From positions 1-10,989 of the forward strand of contig CALCOW010000376.1 in NCBI GenBank assembly GCA_937899935.1: a stretch of DNA of 10,989 nucleotides. Direction: 5' to 3'. The notes beneath the pieces are model-generated. The model was not told where the DNA came from. It saw only the letters and a program-made list of their open reading frames with translations, and made no database searches. Numbering within the stretch: position 1 is the stretch's first letter; each line of letters opens with the position of its first letter. The position numbers and the translations under genes were made by a program. Below are positions 1-7,330 of this stretch, one piece after another. Origin of the DNA: an uncultured Phycisphaerae bacterium (lineage in GTDB: Bacteria; Planctomycetota; Phycisphaerae; Phycisphaerales; SM1A02).

Positions 1-1755
1 CGCCATCGAATTGATGAAGAACATTGGGAGGCAGCACGCTGGCTCATTTTTGATCAGCGTGGCGACCAGCGTCCTGAAGGAATGGATGTCAATTTTGATC
101 CGTTGGTCCATTTCATCAGCCTTTTTGAAGATGCCTCGGAGCAGCTTGAAGTCATTGAAATGTCAGCATTGACGATCGAGGAGCGGTTGCATCTGCACAT
201 TGTCAATGGTGAGTTAGATGCACTTACTGACAACCTCGAGGAGGCACTGAAGCAATATGGACCGCTTGAGATCATCAACAAGCATCTTTTAGCAGGCATG
301 AAAGAAGTGGGGGAATTATTCGGGAGCGGGCAAATGCAGCTTCCATTTGTGCTTCAATCAGCGCAGGTTATGAAACAAGCAGTTTCCTATCTTGAACCTT
401 ATATGGACAAGACGGATGATTCCGGGCGAGCGACTGTGGTCTTAGCTACGGTTGCGGGTGACGTCCATGATATCGGTAAGAACTTGGTCGACATTATTCT
501 GACGAACAATGGCTACACGGTTGAGAACATCGGTATCAAGCAGCCACTTTCGCAGATCATTGATGCGGCCAAACGAGTTGGTGCCGACGCGGTTGGAATG
601 TCAGGTCTGCTCGTGAAGTCAGTAGGTGTCATGGAAGAGAATCTCAAAGCACTGAATTCACAATCGTTACGGATGCCTGTGTTGGTCGGTGGCGCGGCGT
701 TGACGCGAGGTCATGCAGAAGTGCATTTACGAAATATTTATGAGGGTTCACTCTACTACGGTCGCGATGCATTCGAGGCATTGCGTATTTGCGAAATGTT
801 GGCGGATGGAAATCTGGGAGATCTTGATAGTGAGATCGAGGAACGTGTGATCAAACGAAAGGCGGCGAGTGAAAGAGCCGTCTCAATGCGTGAGGCAGAT
901 TCCATTCGGCGAACGGTGGTTGAGGCCCCGCCCGTACTGGAGACCGTGCCCGTTGAAGATCGACCGGTAGCACCATTCTTGGGTGAGCGATTGGTGGAAA
1001 ACATTGATCTTGAACAAATTTACCCATACATCAACAAAGTCGCTCTGTTTCGAGGTCAGTGGGGATTTCGTAAGGGCGCTCAAAGTCCTGAAGAGGATAA
1101 AGAGCAACTCAAAGAAGTCGCTGAGCCGACACTGCAACGCCTCAAAGACTACTGCCGTGAAGAGAAAATTCTACGTCCACAAGTAGTCTACGGTTACTTT
1201 CCTTGTAACAGTGATGGTGATGATTTGCTCATCTTTGATCCCGAGCAACCCGAAATCGAAATTGAGCGGTTTACATTCCCGCGTCAAGAGGGACGACAGC
1301 GCCGTTGTATTAGTGACTTCTTCTTGCCATTGGAAATGGGTGAGCCTGATGTGGTTGGTTTTCATTGTGTCACGATGGGCAATGAAATTGGTAGTCAAGC
1401 AAGACAGCTCTTCGAGCGCAATGAATATACCGAGTATTTGTATCTTCATGGCCTCGGTGTTGAAGCGACCGAAGCACTGGCAGAACTCTGGCACAAGCGG
1501 ATGCGCGCCGAGCTCGGAATTGGTGACCAGGATGACCCGCAGATTCGTAGGCTCTTTACGCAGAAGTATCGAGGAAGCCGGTATAGCTTTGGATACCCCG
1601 CGTGCCCTGACATGTCAGATCAAGAGAAGCTTTTTAGATTGATTCGTCCAGAGCGTATTGGTTGTGTGCTTACTGAGAACTTCCAGATTGATCCCGAGCA
1701 ATCCACAAGTGCGATTGTCGTGCATCATCCTGCTGCAAAATACTTCAATGTCTAG
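1..1755 (+). CDS. metH: B12-dependent methionine synthase, C-terminal part (5' end outside window)
   Basis: Cobalamin-dependent methionine synthase moves a methyl group from methyl-tetrahydrofolate to homocysteine in the cytoplasm. The reading frame is open to the left edge, so the homocysteine- and folate-binding halves lie outside the window. An internal Met at 82 is unlikely to be the true start. Numbering from that Met: helical cap domain about 28-108; cobalamin domain about 115-245, with DVHDIGK (His129 as the expected lower cobalt ligand), SGLLVKS and VGGAALT; a charged linker; then the reactivation domain about 300-557. That domain has GYFPCNSDGDD and RYSFGYPACPD, where Arg500 and Tyr505 match the spacing of E. 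coli R1134 and Y1139 near bound AdoMet. The visible part is about the size of the same portion of E. coli MetH. The GNAT gene follows after 12 bp, suggesting cotranscription. Confidence 0.96.
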   Translation, partial: RHRIDEEHWEAARWLIFDQRGDQRPEGMDVNFDPLVHFISLFEDASEQLEVIEMSALTIEERLHLHIVNGELDALTDNLEEALKQYGPLEIINKHLLAGMKEVGELFGSGQMQLPFVLQSAQVMKQAVSYLEPYMDKTDDSGRATVVLATVAGDVHDIGKNLVDIILTNNGYTVENIGIKQPLSQIIDAAKRVGADAVGMSGLLVKSVGVMEENLKALNSQSLRMPVLVGGAALTRGHAEVHLRNIYEGSLYYGRDAFEALRICEMLADGNLGDLDSEIEERVIKRKAASERAVSMREADSIRRTVVEAPPVLETVPVEDRPVAPFLGERLVENIDLEQIYPYINKVALFRGQWGFRKGAQSPEEDKEQLKEVAEPTLQRLKDYCREEKILRPQVVYGYFPCNSDGDDLLIFDPEQPEIEIERFTFPRQEGRQRRCISDFFLPLEMGEPDVVGFHCVTMGNEIGSQARQLFERNEYTEYLYLHGLGVEATEALAELWHKRMRAELGIGDQDDPQIRRLFTQKYRGSRYSFGYPACPDMSDQEKLFRLIRPERIGCVLTENFQIDPEQSTSAIVVHHPAAKYFNV

Positions 1756-1767
1756 TACGGTGGGCTC

Positions 1768-2256
1768 ATGTCCAGTGATCTATCAATTGTCATTCAGCCA
1801 GCCACCTCGCCGCCGACGGCAGACTGCGCCACCTCTTGTGGGCCAATTCTAAGAGCGCTGCCTGAGTGGTTCGGTATTGAATCTAGCACCAAGGCGTACA
1901 TTGAATCAACGGATCAGATGCCAACCATTTTGGCCTTTGATGGGCAACGAGCCGTTGGTTTTCTGACCTTGAATCAACACTTTCCTCAGTCAGCTGAAAT
2001 CCATGTGGTTGGTGTCCATCCTGATTATCATCGCCAAGGTGTTGGGCGACTGCTCCAGGCTGAGGCAGAGCGTTGGTGTCTGCAGCAAGGGATACGATTG
2101 CTGCAAGTCAAGACCGTCGCTGAAGGTCGGGAATGTGTGCACTACAAGAAAACCCGTGCGTTCTATCTTTCTATGGGATTTGTGCCGCTTGAGGTGTTCC
2201 CGACTTTGTGGGACGAAGAGTGTCCTTGTCTACAACTTGTTAAGCCACTGCGATGA
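1768..2256 (+). CDS. GNAT-family N-acetyltransferase
   Basis: This is a 162-residue cytoplasmic acetyltransferase of the GNAT superfamily, which moves the acetyl group of acetyl-CoA to an amine on a substrate that cannot be told from sequence. The acetyl-CoA-binding motif A is at about 78-100: a beta strand (EIHVVGV) followed by HPDYHRQGVGR, where Gly91 and Gly93 form the pyrophosphate-binding turn. Near the C-terminus TRAFYLSMGF (129-138) is the usual motif B with its conserved Tyr, followed by PLEVFPTLWDEECPCL, an ending I recognise in one GNAT subgroup. LPEWFGI near residue 31 also fits that subgroup. The ATG at 1768 is preceded by GGTGGG a few bases upstream, a weak ribosome site. The gene lies 12 bp after metH and overlaps the next gene by 4 bp, so it is probably the middle gene of one operon. 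Confidence 0.88.
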   Translation: MSSDLSIVIQPATSPPTADCATSCGPILRALPEWFGIESSTKAYIESTDQMPTILAFDGQRAVGFLTLNQHFPQSAEIHVVGVHPDYHRQGVGRLLQAEAERWCLQQGIRLLQVKTVAEGRECVHYKKTRAFYLSMGFVPLEVFPTLWDEECPCLQLVKPLR

Positions 2257-2951
2257 CCACGCGCGAGGCACGGATCCAGTCCCTGTTGGCGGTGGTCCTG
2301 GTAGTTTGTCTTCCGACCGTCGGGGTGTTGTTTGCGATGGCCGTTCCAAGCACGGCCGGGGTCGTCAGCGGTAAGCTGATCTATGCACTTTGCAAAATTG
2401 GGTTATTGAGTGTGCCTCTCCTATGGCACTTTGGCGTTGAGCGTCGTCGCGTCGAAGTGCGACAGCCAAAGATTTCGGGCTTGTTGCTCGGTGTATGGAC
2501 AGGCCTCGTGATCAGTGGCGTCATTATCGTTGTCTATCTGCTGGCGGGGCAGTGGCTGGTCGATCCCGAAGTGATGCGCGAAGCGGCCGAGCGTTCTGGG
2601 CTCGCTGATCAATCGCTTTATCTTTGGTTGGCAGCCTACATCATTTTCTTCAACAGTCTTTTAGAAGAATATGTATGGCGATGGTTCGTCTATGAAAAAT
2701 GTTGTCTGTTGGTTGGATCTGTGACTGCAGTGGCACTTGCTGCGTTCTTGTTTACGATTCATCACACCGTGGCATTGTCATGTCAATTCCAACTGCCAGT
2801 CGTCATCGTTGGTTCCGTTGGAGTCTTTATTGGTGGGCTTATCTGGTCTTGGTGTTACCTCAAGACGGGTTCTATTTGGGCGGGGTATGTGAGTCACATC
2901 CTGGTTGATGTCGCCGTCTTTGTGGTTGGATGGATGATCTTGTTTACTTGA
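2253..2951 (+). CDS. CPBP (CAAX/Abi) family intramembrane metalloprotease
   Basis: This is a 232-residue polytopic membrane protein of the CPBP family, which includes eukaryotic Rce1 and bacterial bacteriocin-immunity-like proteases. The family signature residues are visible: EEYVWR (Glu138, Glu139, Arg143), FLFTIHH (His170/171) and HILVD (His215, Asp219), all within or next to hydrophobic helices as expected for an intramembrane catalytic site. Hydrophobic segments lie at about 10-32, 42-60, 75-98, 122-137, 151-170, 182-202 and 208-231. Its ATG overlaps the acetyltransferase stop (ATGA), implying translational coupling; no separate ribosome site is evident. Substrate and role are unknown. 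Family members process prenylated proteins or peptides, or act in immunity or protein maturation, and nothing nearby identifies a substrate. Convergent glyS follows 54 bp downstream. Confidence 0.85.
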   Translation: MTTREARIQSLLAVVLVVCLPTVGVLFAMAVPSTAGVVSGKLIYALCKIGLLSVPLLWHFGVERRRVEVRQPKISGLLLGVWTGLVISGVIIVVYLLAGQWLVDPEVMREAAERSGLADQSLYLWLAAYIIFFNSLLEEYVWRWFVYEKCCLLVGSVTAVALAAFLFTIHHTVALSCQFQLPVVIVGSVGVFIGGLIWSWCYLKTGSIWAGYVSHILVDVAVFVVGWMILFT

Positions 2952-2962
2952 TGGTCACTTGA

Positions 2963-2984
2963 TCAGGACGGTGGCATCGCCTGA
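2963..2984 (+). terminator. possible terminator hairpin after the metH operon
   Basis: TCAGG-A-CG (2963-2970) can pair with CGCCTGA (2978-2984), giving seven base pairs with one bulged A and the 7-nt loop GTGGCAT. It starts 11 bp after the protease stop codon, in the short gap between convergent genes. No T-run follows, so intrinsic termination would be weak. It may only be a chance structure. Confidence 0.3.
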
Positions 2985-2991
2985 GGTAGAA

Positions 2992-3007
2992 AGTGCAGTG
3001 GTGCACT
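2992..3007 (-). terminator. possible terminator hairpin at the glyS stop
   Basis: AGTGCA (2992-2997) and TGCACT (3002-3007) form a perfect 6-bp inverted repeat with a 4-nt loop, overlapping the glyS stop codon on the minus strand. Read on the minus strand the stem is followed by TTCTACC, a short imperfect T-run. This is a plausible weak terminator for the pdxA-glyS transcript. Confidence 0.35.
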
Positions 3008-4535
3008 AGACACTCTCAATCCGTTCGGAGAGCCAGGTGCTGACCTGGTCAAGGGCCACACGTTCTTGGTCTTGTGAGTCGCGGTGACGGACCGTCGCCG
3101 ATTGATCATTGAGCGAATCACTATCGATGGTAAAGCAGTAGGGGCAGCCAGCTTCGTCCATGCGAGCATAGCGCTTGCCGATCGACTGCTTGGCGTCGTA
3201 TTGCACGTTCCATCGAGTACGCAGCTCATCAAAGAGCCGCTCAGCGACCTCGGGCATGCCATCCTTATTAACCAGTGGGAAGACCGCAGCTTTGATCGGT
3301 GCCAATCGCGGATGGAACTTCATGTACACCTTGCTGGCACGATCGGGGTCAGGCGTGAACGCTTCACACAAGACCGCGAGCGTACCTCGACTGAGTCCGG
3401 CCGAAGGCTCGATGACGTGTGGCAGGAAACGTTCGTTTCGCTCTTGGTCAAAGTAGCTGAGCTTCTTGCGGCTGAATTCCTCGTGGCGACGCAGGTCATA
3501 ATTGCCGCGGTGGGCCACGCCCTCAAGCTCGCCAAAACCTGGCGCCGTGAAGGGGAACTGGTACTCGACATCGAAGGTGCCACATCCATCTTTTGCATAG
3601 TGAGCGAGTTCGTTGGCATCATGGCGACGCATTTTTACGTTGTCGCTGGTAAGGCCAATGGATTCCCACCAGTTCCGTCGCACTTGGCACCAGAAGTCGA
3701 ACCACTTTTCTGATTCTGCTTCGTGACAAAACCACTCGATTTCCATTTGCTCAAATTCACGAGAGCGGAAGATGTAGTTTCGTGGTGTGACTTCATTTCG
3801 AAACGCTTTCCCGATTTGCGCAATGCCAAAGGGTACTTTGACGCGCATGGTGTCAACGACGTTATTGAAGTTGAGGAAGATGCCCTGCGCTGTCTCGGGT
3901 CGAAGGAAGGCGCGGTTGTCATCGCTACGAATAGCGCCGACAAATGTTTCGAACATCAGGTTGAAGTCACGCGGTTCGGTGAGGGTGCCGGCTTCTTTAG
4001 CATCAGGGCCGACGGTGAGGTTCCGTTCCGCTTCTGAGAGATCCATAAAACTGCAAACATCGACTTCTTCATCTTCGACGGTGCGTTTCTTTTCTTTGCC
4101 AAGTTTCTTGAGCGCTGAAGCGCGAGACTCAGCATCCGCTTCAAGAAAAGCATAGACGCGACCTTCTTTATCACCTTTAAGGCCGATGCAGAATAGTTGG
4201 TCAGCGCGGTAGCGTGATTTACTTTTCTTGCAGTCGACCATTGGATCATTGAAACCCTCAACATGACCAGAGGCTTCCCAAACGCGTGGGTTCTGAATGA
4301 TTGATGAGTCAAGCCCAACGACTGAGATAGGTCGCCCATCAGGACCGTCAGGTGGGCTGAGCACCATGTCACGCCACCAAGCATCCCGTAGGTTGTTTTT
4401 AAGCAGTGTGCCCAGTGGCCCGTAGTCCCAAAAGCCGTTGAGTCCACCATAGACTTCTGACGCAGGGAATATGAAACCGCGGCGTTTACAAAGTGAGACA
4501 AGGTCTTCCATTGCGATGGTATTGGTCTGGGTCAT
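3006..4535 (-). CDS. glyS: glycyl-tRNA synthetase, single-chain (alpha2) type
   Basis: This class II aminoacyl-tRNA synthetase charges tRNA-Gly with glycine in the cytoplasm. The 509-residue protein is the homodimeric kind, not the separate alpha and beta subunits of E. coli. Visible are GFIFPASEVYGGLNGFWDYGP (20-40); FLRPETAQGIF (210-220); motif 2, FRNEVTPRNYIFRSREFEQMEIEWF (245-269), with its conserved FRxE; and motif 3, EPSAGLSRGTL (376-386). A C-terminal anticodon-binding domain (about 412-509) contains APIKAAVFPLV, GKRYARMDEAG and TVRHRDS. The frame extends upstream to 4628, but that would overlap pdxA; the ATG at 4535 lies just past the pdxA stop and starts where the family normally does. 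ATG 4511 is a second option. No clear Shine-Dalgarno sequence is present. The Cys pair many relatives carry before TEPRxFNLMF is missing here (VGPDAKEAG, 175-183). It is probably cotranscribed with pdxA, 40 bp upstream. Confidence 0.96.
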   Translation of the reverse strand: MTQTNTIAMEDLVSLCKRRGFIFPASEVYGGLNGFWDYGPLGTLLKNNLRDAWWRDMVLSPPDGPDGRPISVVGLDSSIIQNPRVWEASGHVEGFNDPMVDCKKSKSRYRADQLFCIGLKGDKEGRVYAFLEADAESRASALKKLGKEKKRTVEDEEVDVCSFMDLSEAERNLTVGPDAKEAGTLTEPRDFNLMFETFVGAIRSDDNRAFLRPETAQGIFLNFNNVVDTMRVKVPFGIAQIGKAFRNEVTPRNYIFRSREFEQMEIEWFCHEAESEKWFDFWCQVRRNWWESIGLTSDNVKMRRHDANELAHYAKDGCGTFDVEYQFPFTAPGFGELEGVAHRGNYDLRRHEEFSRKKLSYFDQERNERFLPHVIEPSAGLSRGTLAVLCEAFTPDPDRASKVYMKFHPRLAPIKAAVFPLVNKDGMPEVAERLFDELRTRWNVQYDAKQSIGKRYARMDEAGCPYCFTIDSDSLNDQSATVRHRDSQDQERVALDQVSTWLSERIESV

Positions 4536-4546
4536 GCTGGCAGATA

Positions 4547-4562
4547 TTAGCCGCCCGGCCAA
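4547..4562 (-). other. small hairpin in the pdxA-glyS spacer
   Basis: In the minus-strand transcript UUGGCC-GGGC-GGCUAA can fold into a 6-bp stem (one G-U pair) with a 4-nt loop, ending 11 nt before the glyS start codon. No T-run follows, so it is not an obvious terminator. It could affect translation of glyS or protect an mRNA end, or be chance. Confidence 0.25.
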
Positions 4563-4575
4563 TAAGCACAAGCAC

Positions 4576-5640
4576 TTAGGAACCAGTTGTTGGCTGTGCG
4601 AGCGATCGACGCTGCTTGGCGAGGTCAATGGCCAATTCGATCGCCGCTCTCATGGAGCCCTCATGGGCAACACCCTTGCCAGCAATATCAAAGGCGGTGC
4701 CATGATCTGGACTGACGCGGATAATAGGTAAGCCGAGCGTCCAGTTGACTGCATTTTTCCAGGCAAGAAGCTTCATTGGTATGAGCCCCTGATCGTGATA
4801 CATAGCAACCACTAAATCGAAAGCCCCTTCAAGCGCTTTGCGGAAGACGACCTCAGCTGAATAGGGGCCGCGCGCATCGATGCCATTCCGTTGTGCCACT
4901 TCGATGGCAGGTTTGATGAGCCGTTGCTCCTCGTCACCGAACATGCCTGCTTCACCGGCATGTGGATTAAGCCCGCACACCCCAAGTCGTGGTCGTTTAA
5001 TACCGAGTTGGCGGCAAGCCTCGTGACCAAGATCGATGGCATCAAAAATGCGTCCAATGGTCAGAACATTGCGGATGTCCATTAGGGGAATATGTGTTGT
5101 TGCTAAAGCCACACGAAGGCGATCAGAAGTAAAGGCCATAACCGATCGCTTGGCTTTCGTACGGTGTGCAAGAAGCTCTGTATGTCCCGGCCATTGATGT
5201 CCAGCCTCAGACCATGATGTCTTACTAATTGGACCAGTGACAATACCATCAATGAAACGCCCATGACTGTCAGTTAAGAGTGCATCAGCGATGGCATCTT
5301 CTATGAACCTCTTGGATGCATGGCCGCCTTTGAGGCTGGGTTCATGTGGGCGTGTCAGAATGCCATGAAAGTCTGGGTCGTCAACTACGACCACGCCCTC
5401 AGCTAATTCGCGCTGAGCCCGGTCCGTCCCACGCGAGACGCGGTACCAAAAAGGTGCGATGCCAAGTTGGTCGGCCGCGAAGGTGATTGACTCGTTGAGT
5501 CCATAGATGACAAAGCGACTTCGCTTACGCAGCTCAGGATCAGCCAAGGCTTTGACAAGTATCTCTGGTCCAATTCCCAGAGGATCACCCATACTGATGC
5601 CAATCGAGGGTATTGGTTGCTGTTCCTGTGTTTGAGTCAT
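4576..5640 (-). CDS. pdxA: 4-hydroxythreonine-4-phosphate dehydrogenase
   Basis: PdxA oxidises 4-phosphooxy-L-threonine with NAD(P)+ in the DXP-dependent pathway to pyridoxal 5'-phosphate; the product decarboxylates and is used by PdxJ. The 354-residue protein matches the family from end to end: ISMGDPLGIGPEI (15-27); GHTELLA (152-158), with His153-Thr154 for substrate binding; metal ligands His183 (TTHIPL), His227 (NPHAGEAG) and His282 (MYHDQGL); and SPDHGTAFDIAGKG (310-323). The last two histidines are 55 residues apart, as in E. coli PdxA (H211, H266). It is about 25 residues longer than the E. coli enzyme, partly through extra residues at both ends. The ATG at 5640 puts the first beta strand close to the N-terminus as expected; no clear Shine-Dalgarno sequence precedes it. 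It leads a probable two-gene unit with glyS, 40 bp downstream. Confidence 0.95.
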   Translation of the reverse strand: MTQTQEQQPIPSIGISMGDPLGIGPEILVKALADPELRKRSRFVIYGLNESITFAADQLGIAPFWYRVSRGTDRAQRELAEGVVVVDDPDFHGILTRPHEPSLKGGHASKRFIEDAIADALLTDSHGRFIDGIVTGPISKTSWSEAGHQWPGHTELLAHRTKAKRSVMAFTSDRLRVALATTHIPLMDIRNVLTIGRIFDAIDLGHEACRQLGIKRPRLGVCGLNPHAGEAGMFGDEEQRLIKPAIEVAQRNGIDARGPYSAEVVFRKALEGAFDLVVAMYHDQGLIPMKLLAWKNAVNWTLGLPIIRVSPDHGTAFDIAGKGVAHEGSMRAAIELAIDLAKQRRSLAQPTTGS

Positions 5641-5776
5641 CGGTTGATCGTATGCCTTGTCGGTGGGCTTTCTCGGTGAATGAACTTGAAGCCTTACATT
5701 TTAGCAACCAAGCGACGGTCGTAGTGAGATGGCGTTTTGGCATCACTTGGCTTGCATATGAGAACAAGCTGCTACA
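5641..5776 (-). promoter_or_regulatory. spacer holding the probable pdxA promoter
   Basis: This 136-bp gap lies between the transporter stop and the pdxA start, both on the minus strand. I see a TAAAAT that could be a -10 box at complement 5698-5703, but no good -35 box 16-19 bp upstream. An imperfect inverted repeat (AGTGAGATG at 5723-5731 with CATCACT at 5741-5747; seven pairs with a 2-nt bulge, 9-nt loop) sits about 30 bp after the transporter stop. It might end that transcript, but no T-run follows on the minus strand. The pdxA promoter is expected here because of the gap size, but it is not demonstrated by a clear motif. Confidence 0.3.
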
Positions 5777-7198
5777 TCACTTTAGGCGTCGTGCATATGC
5801 GATCGCCAGCGGCATGAACAGTCCAACCGCAATTCCCACTACCAGGAAGTAGGTGAAGGATGTGGGATTTATGCCTGACTCGGTGAGCTGATCAGGCGGA
5901 AAGAACCCAATGACAATCGCAAAGATTGCCCCCAACCCACCAATTCCGCAAGTCAACCACAAGCCGGGCGTGCCACCCGGAATGCGGAATGTGTCCGAGC
6001 GTTTCGGGTGGAGCTTCCGGAGTCGTAGTGCAGCCATGAACATCATTAAGTACATGATGAGATACATCTGGATAGCGAGCATGCTGATCATGAAGTAGGC
6101 CGACTCGACGGTGGGTTGCAAGGTGAACGCAAGGCAGATCAGAGAGACGATTCCACCTTGTATCAGCAGAATGCGGGTGGGTACGTTCTTCTTGTTCACC
6201 TTGCAGAGGGCTGCTGGCAAGGCGCCGTCTTCAGCGGCCGCCAGGAGTCCCTTGCTTGGGCCAACGATCCAGGCATTCACGCTTCCAAATACACCGAGCG
6301 CCATGCCTAGTGCGGCAAGTCTCGCCCACTCTTCAAGCCCATAGCGGGCGAGCATGGTGCGCAAGGCCTCCGGCACGCCACTTTGCAGTTCATAGTCTCC
6401 GGGTGCCAGGGTGTTCGAGATCGACAGGGCGCCCAGGATGAACACGGTCAGGATGACAACAGCTGCAATCAAGATCGCGAACGGGTAGTTTCGTTCAGGC
6501 GAACGTACTTCTCGCGCGTGTGCTGCTGTCATTTCCATGCCGGCGAATGCAAGGCACACACTGACGGCGAAAGTGAGATTGGAAGGCTTGGCAAGATCAG
6601 GGATCAGTTGATCTCCATTGTCAATGAGCCTGGACGGAGTGCCATCGACCAGTCCGATTCCCGCCAGTACGATCAGCGCGATGCCCGGGATGAATATCCC
6701 GGCGAAGGCTCCAAGGATGCAGATCCGAGCGCAGCTGGAGAGACCGAAGAAATTGAGGAAGACGGAGAACCAAAAGACAGCCAGGACCACGCCAACGATG
6801 AAGAACTTGCTCTCCGCCAACGCAGCGGAGTGTTCGGGTGCAACGGCAAACGCGAGCGATGCCGCTCCGAAGGTCAGCACCACGGGATACCAGAAAACGT
6901 CCTCGAACCATTGGAGGAATATGGCCAGGAAGCCCCATCGTTTCCCGAAAGCCTCTCTCACCCAGACGTAGACGCCGCCACGCTCGGGCCAAGCCGTTGC
7001 CAGTTCAGCGGCCACCAATGACACCGGTATGAAGAAGACCAGGGCAACGAGCACATAGAAGAAGATCAAGCTGAGTCCGTAACTCGCCATCTGCGGCAGA
7101 TCGCGAAGACTCGCAATGGCCACGATATTGATCATCGCAAGACCAAAGAGTCCAAGGACACGCTGCTGGGAGACATCATGCTTCTGTTTAAGTGTCAT
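5777..7198 (-). CDS. APC-superfamily amino-acid transporter, glutamate:GABA antiporter-like
   Basis: This 473-residue inner-membrane protein has about twelve hydrophobic segments and belongs to the amino acid-polyamine-organocation superfamily. Its N-terminal part (NIVAIASLRDLP, 24-35; LVAAELATAWPERGGVYVWV, 61-80) and the TM6 region (FAGMEMTAAHAREVRSPERNYP, 218-239) resemble the GadC-type glutamate:GABA antiporter branch. GPSKGLLAAAEDGALP (313-328) matches the conserved cytoplasmic loop after TM8. Members exchange an amino acid for its decarboxylation product or carry amino acids with a cation; the substrate here cannot be assigned. No amino-acid decarboxylase gene lies in the window, so an acid-resistance pairing is unsupported. 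The ATG at 7198 starts the protein just before TM1, as usual; no Shine-Dalgarno sequence is evident. By hand counts of a few lines its GC content is somewhat higher (about 55-60 %) than that of glyS, a weak hint of separate origin. Confidence 0.9.
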   Translation of the reverse strand: MTLKQKHDVSQQRVLGLFGLAMINIVAIASLRDLPQMASYGLSLIFFYVLVALVFFIPVSLVAAELATAWPERGGVYVWVREAFGKRWGFLAIFLQWFEDVFWYPVVLTFGAASLAFAVAPEHSAALAESKFFIVGVVLAVFWFSVFLNFFGLSSCARICILGAFAGIFIPGIALIVLAGIGLVDGTPSRLIDNGDQLIPDLAKPSNLTFAVSVCLAFAGMEMTAAHAREVRSPERNYPFAILIAAVVILTVFILGALSISNTLAPGDYELQSGVPEALRTMLARYGLEEWARLAALGMALGVFGSVNAWIVGPSKGLLAAAEDGALPAALCKVNKKNVPTRILLIQGGIVSLICLAFTLQPTVESAYFMISMLAIQMYLIMYLMMFMAALRLRKLHPKRSDTFRIPGGTPGLWLTCGIGGLGAIFAIVIGFFPPDQLTESGINPTSFTYFLVVGIAVGLFMPLAIAYARRLK

Positions 7199-7330
7199 GA
7201 GCGAATTGCTTGGCTGAGAAGTGAATTCTGCTGGCGACTTTAAAATACCCGTCGCTAGTTTAGCAAGCTTGCAAGCTTCCTATTAAGCTAAATGATCTGT
7301 TCCACCTCATTGTTATGAGAGAATGAACTC
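7199..7330. promoter_or_regulatory. divergent spacer with palindromes (possible promoters/operator)
   Basis: The 132-bp gap separates the divergent transporter and 7331 genes, so promoters for both should lie here. It contains a perfect 14-bp palindrome, AAGCTTGCAAGCTT (7265-7278), overlapped by the 10-bp palindrome GCAAGCTTGC (7263-7272) and flanked by TTTAGC (7259-7264) and its complement GCTAAA (7287-7292). Such symmetry suits a dimeric regulator. AT-rich patches (TTTAAAATA near 7240; TATTAAGC near 7281) could serve as -10 regions, but no convincing -35/-10 pair is visible. Confidence 0.35.

Noticed and set aside
82..84. ATG at 82 as the metH start
   Set aside because: The frame is open to the left edge and the residues before it look like the normal run-up to the cap domain, so it is an internal Met.
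2253..2951. CPBP protease as a phage-defence (Abi) gene
   Set aside because: The family name includes Abi, but there are no defence genes nearby and the gene is coupled to metabolic genes.
3084..3713. 209-codon open frame on the + strand
   Set aside because: It lies wholly antisense to glyS, whose protein is conserved throughout; the translation has no recognisable motif.
4536..4628. Upstream extension of glyS to an ATG at 4628
   Set aside because: It would overlap the pdxA 3' end by about 50 bp and add 31 residues not typical of the family; the ATG at 4535 fits better.
4515..5640. Shared MTQT N-termini of PdxA and GlyRS as a sign of duplication or a common leader
   Set aside because: The codons differ and similarity ends after four residues, so coincidence is enough.
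6383..7021. 212-codon open frame on the + strand
   Set aside because: It is antisense to the transporter gene, and its charged, low-hydrophobicity translation is what the complement of a membrane-protein gene gives.
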